A stretch of 64,000 bases of DNA, taken from the NCBI RefSeq assembly GCF_036785885.1, contig NC_092317.1:8372501-8436500 (forward strand), read 5' to 3'. Positions within the stretch are counted from its first letter, which is position 1, and every line of letters begins with the position of its first letter. The notes below the pieces were generated by a model that worked only from the letters and a program-made list of their open reading frames with translations, searched no databases and was not told where the DNA came from. The translations under genes and the position numbers were made by a program. This stretch comes from Coffea arabica. Taxonomy: Eukaryota > Streptophyta > Magnoliopsida > Gentianales > Rubiaceae. Below, in pieces: positions 53,561 through 64,000 of this stretch.

Positions 53561-54726
53561 CGCTTACAAGAAGTTAAGCTGCGATGTAGATTTTCAAAAC
53601 AATGCTTATTTTTTCAGAGCTCAGTGGCTGAGATTTACTCGAGTTGACGGTGGCTTGCGCTGTGCAGTTGCGTCAAGTAGATTCATACCCAAAAGGTTGT
53701 AATTATTTTGCCTGCCATACAATTTTTGTGGGTGCCATTGTCTGGAGCTGTGAATTGTAAGAAAAGCTCTCAGGCTTGTTTTTGGATTCACGAAGTTGCA
53801 AACTGGTATTCGTGATAATTTTTCGAATGCTGAGATTGTAACCGGGATATAGATGCCAGTGGCAGTGTTAATACAGAACAAACAGCAGCTGTGTTTATCC
53901 CGTTTTGCTCTTCTGTCGTCAATGTCTTATTGCATTATTAATATTTATTTGCTTCTATTTTGTCTATATGATGCAGTTTGATATGCTACTGAGTGCTTTA
54001 TTTATCCCACAGACGAACGTGATACTTGTTTTGCAGGACTTATTGACAATTTGTTTCATAAAACAGATTAAAATTAACATTTCATTTCAGTTTTTTTTTC
54101 CTCTTTTTTTCCCCTAATCGTTGAAATCAAATGATTTAACCACCTCAAAGCATCAATAAATTCAATAGCATTAAAATTGGTAGATCCAGTTTTTAAAGTA
54201 TCAATGGTCCAGATTGTGCTATATTATTTGGTGAAATGATGTGGCACAATCTAGGTCATCGGTCTTTAAAAACCGAGTGTATCCAAGTGTGAGGCAATTC
54301 AATAACGTGTAGTGTGGAAGTCTTTCAAGAACATCTTTGGGGTATGCACGGTTGGATATTAGTTCCGTGCACCATTTGGCTGACCGAATTCGCACTTGGC
54401 AGGTTAGTTATTTTTTGATCTTTATTCGTCTCATATATCAGTGACTACTCGATTATCGGATATTCACGGAAAGAGAGTCAGGTCAATGGGTATCTGCTCT
54501 CCTACTCATCATTTAATGTTTTTAAAAAATAATTTATACTAATTTAATTTTGTATTTTATATATTCATCTAAAATTCAACATAGATTTTTTCTAAAAAAA
54601 AAATGGTCTCTTATTGAGAAACAAACAAGTAAAAAGACTACAAGAAAAAGAAAAAAAATTAAAAAATTCAAAATCAATGAAAATTTGAAATAAGTAGTAC
54701 CTTTTTTCTTAAATATACATTTCATA
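53561..54726. other. CBSCBSPB 3' UTR and intergenic
   Basis: The first few hundred bases should be the 3' UTR. The rest is AT-rich with no recognised feature. Confidence 0.5.
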
Positions 54727-55153
54727 GCAATTAAACTCTTTTCTAAAAAATATTAGATCATGACATCTACAAATAAATCTTCTAAGCAAACTATAGCCTC
54801 TCATATTTGTAGCGCAATTTTTTCTATCAAATTATTTAGTTAGCTTTAAAAATATTATTTTGTAGTATGTGTATAAATATAAAAAATATATATGTGTGGG
54901 GCAGGTTGGATACCCGTAGGTTCTTAATTCTTTTTGACCCGCAATTAAACTCTTTTCTAAAAAATATTAGATCATGACATCTACAAATAAATCTTCTAAG
55001 CAAACTATAGCCTCTCATATTTGTAGCGCAATTTTTTCTATCAAATTATTTAGTTAGTTTTAAAAATATTATTTTGTAGTATGTGTATAAATATAAAAAA
55101 TATATATGTGTGGGGCAGGTTGGATACCCGTAGGTTCTTAATTCTTTTTGACC
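54727..55153. repeat. 214 bp tandem duplication
   Basis: The segment from CAATTAAACTCTTTTCTAAA (54728) to TTCTTTTTGACCC repeats at 54942. I noticed one substitution (GCTTTAAAA against GTTTTAAAA). It contains GGGGCAGGTTGGATACCCG, a motif often found in plant repeats. Confidence 0.9.
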
Positions 55154-56134
55154 CCAACTTGCTCTGTATATAAGCCGGTACGTGACCCTCTTTTGATCCG
55201 ATCAAATAGTGCGCCAATCACGAACCCTAGTTTTCAGATTGGATTTGTTCGAATATTGTGGGCATTTTTTGCCAACTCGTAGGAACATCTATAGTTCTTA
55301 TTTCTTACCTTTGGGGCAAACACTTGACCCAAATCCTTAAAGAAATTCTCTCTCTCAAGCATGCCAGCTACTATAATTTACTCTTAATCCATAGACTAAC
55401 TTTGGTTTGTACTAATCTTTTTCAGTCATTGCTTTCATAAACTCAAGTTGTATCAACTGCAGCAATCATCTCCTCATTGTCATACTTTTCAATTTACAGT
55501 TTTATTTTCCACGCAGTATGGTTAAACTGCTAACTATTAAACATGTCATTAAAAGGTACTGTTCTGTTTGTTCTTGAAAAAGAAAACACGCCCTTCAAAT
55601 TGAAAATCACAGTGATGTTTGAAGAATGCCTATACTTGGATAGCTATTCTTTCCCACACAATTGCTTACCACAGCAGCAACACCTTGTTCTACAGATAAG
55701 GCGATAAAATTCCAGGGCTTGGGTAATATGCCTCTACTTCACATGGTATGGTGATTATTATGGAGATAAAACTACAACAGGTAAAACTACTTGATGTTGA
55801 TATGCCTGTAGGCTACTTGGTATGTTAATCTGATGAAAATATGAAAAAGGAAGATGTGTTGAAGAAAAATCTGGTACTCAAAATATACTTAAAAATCTTT
55901 CCTCAATTTATTAAGAAAAGATAGTCGCTGGAAGTCATCTATGCAACACGTCAGAGAGAAATAAAGGTGTCACTAACTACATGAAACTCGTCTAAAAGGA
56001 AACATCACTTTCAGCAGCCGCTTTTGAGCAACAAAAGCACAGAAAATGAACATGCCAAAGGATGTTAGATTCTGAAATCCTCCATAAGAGAGACAGGTAT
56101 CACCATCGAGGAATTGCCAGTGAATTTCCTGATG
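55154..56134. other. Intergenic and KING1 3' side
   Basis: No gene was recognised. The right part should include the 3' UTR of the minus-strand SnRK1 gamma gene. Confidence 0.5.
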
Positions 56135-59100
56135 TTAAACCCTGCTGTTTGCTGGCAATGGTAAGACACCATCAAAGAAATCCCCGAAGTAACCACGGGG
56201 CTCATGCACTAGCTTTGAAATGATGTCTCTTAGCGTGATCACCCCCTCTAGATTTCCCAGATCATCAACGACGTATATCCGATGGATTTTCATGGAATCA
56301 AGCTTCATAATAACATCTTTAAGTGTACTGTCTCTTGTGCATGTTACCATGTTCTTCAAGAGTGGGGAATCCTTTTGATGCTCCTCCAGATAGCTTCGAA
56401 CTGCTGTCAGGAAGTTCTTGGCCGTGATAGATCTGTAAATGGAATAGCACATACACTATCAGTATTTGATAAATAGGGGTAAAGTCACTTGTGTACCAAC
56501 ACTTGAACAGGAAAAGCACCCAGTAAAGTCCCTCAAATATTAATAAACCAAACCAAAAAGCAAAAACTGAATGTCCAATAGTTTTGATTGCTTAGTAGAG
56601 TACACTTTTAAGACCAAACTGCTAACTTACGGTATATGAAAGCAGAATTGAAGTAGATCTTCAGTCTCATGTTATTTGAAGCTTCGCTCCATGAACAAGT
56701 AGACGCCCCGTACAGCTTTTAAATTTAGTCATTTCCTCAGAAATAGTGATACATGAACCTTTTATTCAACCTCAATTTACTAATGTGTGTATATGTTTTT
56801 ACTTTGTATAGGTTCTCAAATTTTGAACTATGGGGTAAATGCACTACAAAGATGCCAATATATCTAGTAGAAATATTTAAGCTAGACCAAAGTTGCCAAC
56901 CTGCCCAAAGTCTCGGCTCTATTACAGCCTCTACACTTTCCATTTACTGAAGCATACAAAACAAAAGCAAGTTTGTACTGCCATACATGTTCTAAAATTA
57001 ACTCCAGACCTCACAATTTCTCCCCATCTTATAATTTTTCTGAGAATTCAGGCAATAAAGAACATGAACATTGTAAAGAGAAAACGCACTAAATTGTTCA
57101 CAGACCTGAATTCTTTGTATATCTCTGGTGCAAGTAGAAGGAACTGAATATCTCTGATGCTTATGTTACCAATAGCCTTTCTTCCATTACTTGCAACAAC
57201 AGGAATCCCACCAACTCCTTTTTGTCTCATTAATTTAAAAGCCTGAAGCACTGGTTCATCCTCATAGACCTACAAAAAGAGGAGGAAAAATGTACGTAAA
57301 AGATAGCACCATATATTTGCACAAAACTGGATGTTTGTCATTGAAGACGAAGAAAAACTTTGAAAAGCGAGGCATAAATCTTCTTTTACTATGAGTTTTG
57401 GGTAGTGCAACTAGAACGTGACCTTAGCTTGTCATCTATAAGGGAGAAACTAATGTGGGAAAATTAGAAATACAACTAATTTCATCAAAATAAGATGAAG
57501 AAAGGAGAGCGAGTCCAAGTTTCAGTCCAGATGAAGTAAACCAGAAAAAGCAATTCAAAAAGTACCAAATGTAATGTCTGTGGCCAAAGAAAAAATGAAT
57601 AAAAAAAGATCTCTTGTTCAAATTACGCAAAGGTGAACTTTAAAGAGAAATTCAAACAGACAATGGTCTGATTTAGCTTGTATTCTTATTGCCAACCATG
57701 CATCCATGTCTAGATGCCAAAAATGTCATCGTTTGGAATTGAAAGAAACCAAAGAGAACAAAAATTAAGAAAGTTAATACAGTCCAAATTATTATTCTTC
57801 TCAGATACACCAAACCAATTCCACATTGCTAAAACCTATATCTTGTTTCCTTTTAAATTCTTGTGCTGCACAGTGGAAGAAGCAGCAGGTATGTTGCAAA
57901 AGGACAACTTACTCGAAGATATATGTTGAATAAAAATGTTAAGATTCATAAATACATTGTTGTTCCTTGCCGAATCTGGAATTGCTATATGTATATATAT
58001 ACACACATACTGGGAAAGAAAATATCAACTATCTTGACAAAAACTATATACTGCTAGATGTCATCGAGTAAAGTAACCAAGTCTGGTACCTTAATAATGT
58101 GGCTGGGCTTCATTAGAGGGAGACCAAGTTCAGATAGTTTCTTTGAACCCCAGCTCTCAAACCAATGAAGGCCAGCACATTCTTCAAGCATGTGAATGAC
58201 AGCTGATTGAGTAATGATGTTATCAATCTTTTGTTCCCCTGGGTCAACCACAGGAACACTCTTCATCCTGTACTTGGATAGCAGCAAAAGCATTGTCAAG
58301 AAAGAGTTCGATTTTTGCAGGGCGAGAAATGGAGCCCAGCGGAATGACCCTGATATGTCTCCAACCTGCGAAATCATCAGTTAATGCAAGTAGAAATGTC
58401 TCAAGAAGAATAACACCAAAAGCTTTGAGAACTACACTATAATCAATAATAGCTGAAAGATTCAACTTCAAATAAGAAGGAAAAACAACCTTTGTGTTCT
58501 TATAGAAGTCAGAAGAAGTCAAGGTCTCAAAAAAGTCCCCAGAAGTTGCAGTAGGAGATTCAGGGTGCAAACTTCTATATCTTGGGGAAGACATTCCATT
58601 AGCCGCCGCAGCAACAGCAGGACCAATGCCATCCTCAGATTCACTGAACAGCTCAAAAGCTAATGCAGCAGATCCATCCATTTTTTCTGACTGCAGAAAG
58701 AAGCGCAGACCATACATCTTTTAACTTATGCCCCACAGGTGACAATAATTTACGGAAACATTATTGAACATCAAAGGGAATAAAAAGATCAAATTGAAGA
58801 ACAATCCAGTTGGAAAAATTTTCCAGTAGCTCATTGCTAAATATAATAAAATATTCCATGGAAAGAAAAATTTCTGAAAGTTAAAATCTGCAGTTTTGCT
58901 CAAGGCACAGGGGCAAATCAGATTAGCGGAGCCAGAGGACCCAAGATCACCAAAACACTTAACAACACCGCCAAATCCCCAAAAAGCCTTACTTTCTGGT
59001 GAAAAAGATTGAATTATATTGCACAACGTCAAGAAACAATGATTTCACCCCATTCTCCCCCCCCCCAACCCCCCCACACACACACACAAAAAGAAAAAAG

Positions 59101-61445
59101 AAACAACAAATTTTAACTCCAGTAACTGAAGAACTCTGTCTATCTTGAATTTTTTATTCTTTTTGGGGATAATTGCTACTATTACCATTAGACAAGCTCA
59201 TTATTGTAGTATTTAATGTGTTGGAAAACCAAGAAATTGGTTAAACCTATTATCTGAGAACGACATGGAACAGTTCACAGAAAATTACTGGTTCAAAGAA
59301 AATGATTCCGCCCTTTCTTGAGTCATGCCTCAGAATGATAAACTAAACCAAGAGACAAACTGAGGATTTTGATTATTCCAAGAGAAAAGTTTAAAGGTCT
59401 AAGAGTGACAACTTTCCAAAATCTGAATGATAATTAAGTCCACAACTCCATTTCCTAAGAATTAGTGGCTCGATAAAACTGACTATGATAAATTCCATTG
59501 AAACACCAAACCTAAGTTGTTTGCAGAAACATATGATTTCATAATAGAGGCAATTTGACTACAAATACAAACCTGATGTAGGATCGATACAACAATCCCA
59601 GCAAACTCAACAATTCCGATATATCTATCAATCCAACTCGCATCCTCTGGAGCTTTAACATCCACGACAGGTGCACTCAGGATTTTATGTTGGGCTAGTA
59701 ACTTGACCACTTCAGCCAAGCTGGAATCTGAGTTTATCTCAACAACTAAACAAGAAGGAGAAAAAAATCTTAGCCCTTAGGCTGATAAAGTCAAACCAAG
59801 CTGGGACCATCACAAATACGCAAATATGAAACAGATAATGTAAGTGCTTTGATGGGAGACAATGGCTTCTAAAGCAGCCATCAAATTGTATGGTGGATGC
59901 ACCATAATGGAAGGAGATTGGGCATAATCTAGAACATTAAAAATAACGTCCACTTCCCCCCCCCCCCCTCCAAACAAAAAAAAAACCTTTCTATATACAA
60001 CTATTGGGGTTGTATGGTGTCTATTTTTCCATCATCCAAGCAATGTCATTTCTTCAGTCTCAAAGAGCACCTGGTTATAAAAAGTGATGAATTTCATACT
60101 TATCTTTACAATAACAAGTTACTGAATGTGGAAATTGATCTCTATTATCATGATCATAAATATTTTAAAATTATTGATTTACTTGAGAAACCTACAAAAT
60201 ATCTTTTTATGTTCCATCTTCTTTTTGGGTTAAAGCTCTTCGACATTTCAAGTATTTAACTAGTATTCTGAAATCAAGCATGGTTAGGAGGACTATAGAT
60301 GACCTGGAAGTGGGTTATGGAGAATTAATTGATCATTCAAATTGCTTTCTTTTATGCTTTGGTGGATAACATACATTATTAGCACAAGCATAATAATTTG
60401 GCATCCATCAAATGTGGGGTATTCTTGTTTATCTAAGCATTTTTAAAGGCAGATAAGTGCATAAAGACATAAGTCGAACAGGTGTAGTGCCACCTACTTT
60501 TCTTTCTCACATTCATTTTCTTGAAAAAATGCTCATTATTAGAGCCTGGTGCAGAGTGTGGGCATGTAATGGAAGTAAACATAAAATCACTGGATCTCCA
60601 AGGACATTATGGATTAAGCCAGTATTGCACAGAAGGTGCAACCTTTGAGTTTCCTCAATATAAATATTAAATGAGGTTGATTGGAGGACCTGCATTCACT
60701 GCTGCTAAAAGCAATGCATTCCAACTCTCAATCTTGCTCTTGTAATTATATTAGGTATTCTGTTAGTGTGATAAACAATCATCTTGCAACCAAAAAAGAA
60801 ACATGACCCTGTGTAGATTTTCAAACATTACCTCATACCTTTGTTCAACAAAGTAGCATAAAACAGATGAATACCAACTGAGAATACATAACAAACAACA
60901 CAATCAGTTCCAATTCCTTTATTGATCAATTCAATCCCATTTTTGACTTAGAAACCAAACCAGATAAACGAGAATTAACCTAAGGAAAAAACTACTACCT
61001 CTCACATACAACAATTTCCACTTATTCAATCGATCAGACAACAGTCATTAGCATGAGATCAAAGACCCTGATCCTGAAATTCAAAAATTAACGGTAAACT
61101 TAGAGATCATGCTACAAGTTTCTGTCTTTAATCCAAAAGGGATCAAAGAACAACGAAAAACCACTCATATCAACACTTTTCTAAGGACCTCAATGTTTGC
61201 ACAGACAATTCTCAAATTTGTACCCGACTATAAAGTTCACTTCTTTATTAATCAGAGGGGAGTTTGAGATCACCTTGGGAAGATGGAGCAGGAGGAAAAT
61301 CAGAAACTGGGATGCTCTCAAAACAAGCATTAAGCTTCTCAGTAGGACTCAACTGAGGTTCTTGAACATCCCATAAATCCTCCACTTGCATCCCCACCTT
61401 GGCTTCTGGGCTTCTTGGAGTTGAACTACCTTCTTCAATCATCAT
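56135..61445 (-). CDS. KING1: SNF1-related protein kinase (SnRK1) regulatory subunit gamma-1-like
   Basis: Gamma-type CBS subunit associated with SnRK1, the plant energy-stress kinase. Exons, 5' to 3': 61445-61274, 59745-59573, 58690-58490, 58365-58090, 57269-57106, 56432-56135, joining to 1284 bp and 427 residues, against about 424 for Arabidopsis KING1. The N-terminus contains SPEAKVGMQVEDLWD and EKLNACFESIPVSDFPPAPS. Four CBS motifs follow at about residues 55-120, 190-250, 276-330 and 350-412, with KILSAPVVDVKAPEDASWID, SFRWAPFLALQKSNSFLTML, GGIPVV, GNISIRDIQFLL and IHRIYVVDDLGNLEGVITLR. Residues 116-182 are a serine-rich linker. The C-terminus HEPRGYFGDFFDGVLPLP is family-typical. All introns are GT-AG. 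Two ATGs are adjacent at the start (61445 and 61442). In plants the main SnRK1 gamma function is attributed to a beta-gamma hybrid subunit, so the role of KING1 is less certain. Confidence 0.95.
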
Positions 61446-62452
61446 CTTTCCTTAATCTTCACTAAAACACACCCACAACCCTCCTCTTTTCCTCTTAATC
61501 TATCAATTCTTGCAAACTCCGCAGAGCAATCAGATAGTTACAGACAAGAATTAGATACTTGTTACTTTCATGGAACATTGACACATTTCGTAGCATAGGT
61601 ATTGAGTAGTGACAATAATTGCATAAAATAATGATGAGACTTAAGACAAAAAGGAACGTTCCTGAATCCTGCGCAACTCACACGAGTTCAGATCAAGGAT
61701 TAGAACTTGAAGTAAAATCTCGGACGTTCATCATTTCATATGGTTACACGTGTTGAAAATCTGATACCAAGATCCATGACTTGTGATGGAGTTGTATGGT
61801 CAAAGTTCACTTATAATTTCCCCAGTCCTACTCGGCTTCTTCTTATCCATACCACCCACGGTATTACTAGTTTAAACTTTAAAGCCACGACTTATCCGGA
61901 TTTGCATCATGTCCACTCCTCTTGTGGCACTAAGTTAATTCTTTTCTTCTTAGGACATGTGTATTATATACGTATATATATATATATCTATTCTAAGTTG
62001 ATGTGTATGCAAAAATATCTTTGTAGACTTTGCTAGTTCACGCTTGGTACCAACATCATTTGAGCTGATATGCATGAAGTCGACTCAGATCATTGTCTCG
62101 ACCTTGATTTCTGTCGATGATATCTTGTAAAGAAATGTTGTTGTTCGAGCTAGATTTAGTTAATAAAGAGCATTGACTCAAACTTCCAACAAGATTATAA
62201 GTTTAGGAAAATTCTGTATAAGATATAGGGATCACTTGTAGATCATGTGATATATTCAAAAGTCATTATAATTTTTTTTTGTATCATCATACTTTACTAA
62301 TCACTTACGATCATTCATTCTTCTTATATCATCGTACATCATCCTAAATATGTGACTCTTGAATGTACCATATGAATTATAATGTAGCATGTATATCAAA
62401 TCTACCCAAATATTATTTGAGGTCATTTAGGTTATGATCAAATTATCATTCC
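61446..62452. other. KING1 upstream region and intergenic
   Basis: Should contain the KING1 5' UTR and promoter next to 61446. A short TA run lies at about 61971-61988. No other gene was seen. Confidence 0.45.
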
Positions 62453-62759
62453 CATAGTTATAAAATTTGGTTCGATCTGGTGGGTGAACCAATTAATTCA
62501 GTGAACCAATCATAAGATCGGATTGGATTGCTAATTAAACTAGTTAAACAATAAACTCATTGATCAATCAATGATTCATCGGTTCAAACAATGAACTGAG
62601 AAAAAACCTCCAATTGAACCGCCAACTAAAAATTTTACTATTTTTATAATTTAAATTATATTATTATATTATATAATATAATTATTATGCAACCTACGGT
62701 TGAACCGATGACTCAATCACCTTTTCAAGGTGAGCTCCAAGCCGAGTTTAATAACTATG
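62453..62759. mobile_element. hAT-like MITE with CATAGTTATAAA-type ends
   Basis: 307 bp. The left end CATAGTTATAAAATTTGG and the right end CCGAGTTTAATAACTATG are inverted repeats. The flanks ATCATTCC (62445-62452) and ATCATTCT (62760-62767) match at 7 of 8 positions, a hAT-type target duplication. The interior contains many GGTTCAA and GAACC motifs. Confidence 0.75.
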
Positions 62760-62767
62760 ATCATTCT

Positions 62768-63307
62768 TGATGTGTAAACCTTATTAGAATGACCCAAGGC
62801 TCTATCATTCCAAACTTGGCAAGATTTATGTGCATAGTTGAGTTTGCAGTAAATGTACACAAAAATTCTCCTATCATCACATGGTGAATTTGCGGGTTGA
62901 GATAACAATTGACATAAAAAAGCTTATTTGAAACATATAAGATCATAAATACGTTATGTACATACATCTTCTGTGAGCCCTAAACAAATGTAATTTCTTC
63001 TTATTGAGCACAACTAGCCTAACAACTTATCCTAGTTAAACCCAAGTGATTAGCAAGCCATGTGATCTTAATTACAAGGAGCCCAACTAGACACTTAAAG
63101 AGGTAAGTAAGGGTTGGACTTAACAGCCCCTTGGGCGAAGCCCTTGAATGTGCAAAATTTTAGATACAATGTGAGTTTTTTTTTTTTTGGTTCGAATATA
63201 CTGTCAAAAGATAAACGAGAGGCTTATTAGTTTGTGCATTAAATAAAAAAAAGGTTATCAAATTGATAATTGGCCTATACATTGTCTATATAAAGCAAGT
63301 TTAAAAT
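62768..63307. other. Intergenic sequence, nothing recognised
   Basis: AT-rich, no coding or RNA feature seen. Confidence 0.5.
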
Positions 63308-63316
63308 TAAATAGAA

Positions 63317-63954
63317 GAGAAAATGACATGTTTCATCCCTCACATTTTGTAAAAATATTCTTTCGTCCCTCACATTTAAAACGAATCAAATTGGTCCTTC
63401 ACATTTAAAAACCCAAACTTTTACATCCTAAAAATAAACTCTCAGTTGTGAATCAAACCATCTAACAACCCGGTTACAAATTTTGGGGATAGAATTGATA
63501 GATCACTTGCAAAAACATATTTCAAACAAATAAATTAAAGCAATTAAAAAATCTTAATTAAAACCCATTTGCTTCTTCAAAAGAACGAAATAGTGCTAAA
63601 GCTCTCAAGCACTAAACCCTTAGACATATTCCTCAGTTTTGTTGCAGTAAGGGTTTAGTGCTTGAGAGCTTTAGCACTATTTCGTTCTTTTGAAGAAACA
63701 AATGGGTTTTAATTAAGATTTTTTAATTGCTTTAATTTATTTGTTGGAAATATGTTTTTGCGAGTGATCTACCAATTCTGCCTTCAAAATTTGTAATCGG
63801 GTTGTTAGATGGTTTGATTCACAACTGAGAGTTTATTTCTATGATGTAAAAACTTGGATTTTTAAATGTGAAAGACCAATTTGCTTCGTTTTAAATGTGA
63901 GAGACGAAAAGAATATTTTTACGAAATGTGAGGAATGAAACAGGTCATTTTCCC
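63317..63954. mobile_element. Mutator-type foldback MITE with 9-bp target duplication TAAATAGAA
   Basis: A 638 bp near-palindrome: arms of about 300 bp around a loop of about 30 bp near 63622-63650. The arms pair over almost their whole length (for example GGGTTTAGTGCTTGAGAGCT at 63652 against its complement near 63601-63620). The ends read GAGAAAATGAC and GTCATTTTCCC. The 9-bp direct repeats TAAATAGAA flank it (63308-63316 and 63955-63963), as expected for Mutator-like elements. It encodes no protein. Confidence 0.88.
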
Positions 63955-64000
63955 TAAATAGAATCTAAAAACTCTTTAACTCGTATTAATGTTCTTAAAA

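Overview
This is nuclear DNA of a flowering plant, almost certainly a eudicot. The genes are intron-rich with GT-AG splice sites and long AT-rich introns, the encoded proteins read closest to Arabidopsis family members I know, and the spaces between genes are packed with plant LTR retrotransposons and MITEs. I cannot place the species.

Layout. Positions 1-16959 are one block of Ty3/gypsy retrotransposon of the Tat/Ogre type, read on the minus strand. It holds two near-identical 3.6 kb LTRs (1159-4771 and 13348-16959), a Tat-type primer binding site beside each, a polypurine tract beside the left LTR, a remnant of the integrase C-terminus, and two tandem-repeat arrays. The leader beyond the primer site is also duplicated (1-1158 equals 12190-13347), so the arrangement looks like LTR-internal-LTR-internal, continuing left of the window. 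Positions 16960-20400 hold a microsatellite, a foldback MITE and a compact LTR retroelement (18634-20220) with a perfect 5-bp target duplication.

Positions 20401-61445 carry six genes whose exons I could join in frame from splice signals and family similarity: a peroxisomal-type 4-coumarate:CoA ligase-like enzyme (minus, 558 aa, first intron probably GC-AG), mitochondrial pyruvate carrier 1 (minus, 108 aa), adenylate kinase (minus, 245 aa), the box C/D snoRNP core protein NOP56 (minus, 561 aa), a CBS-CBS-PB1 protein (plus, 546 aa) and the SnRK1 gamma-type subunit KING1 (minus, 427 aa). The last two converge on a 2.6 kb spacer. MITEs and small tandem duplications lie between the genes and in intron 1 of the ligase. 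The window ends in a Mutator-type foldback element with a 9-bp target duplication.

The genes are housekeeping and metabolic and do not form an operon-like system. Adenylate kinase, a SnRK1 subunit and the pyruvate carrier all touch cellular energy status, but their proximity may be chance. The most unusual material is the young, tandemly arranged, coding-deficient Tat/Ogre element with an apparently nascent satellite in its 3' untranslated region, the GC-AG intron, and a tandem splice donor in MPC1 that opens an alternative hydrophobic C-terminus.
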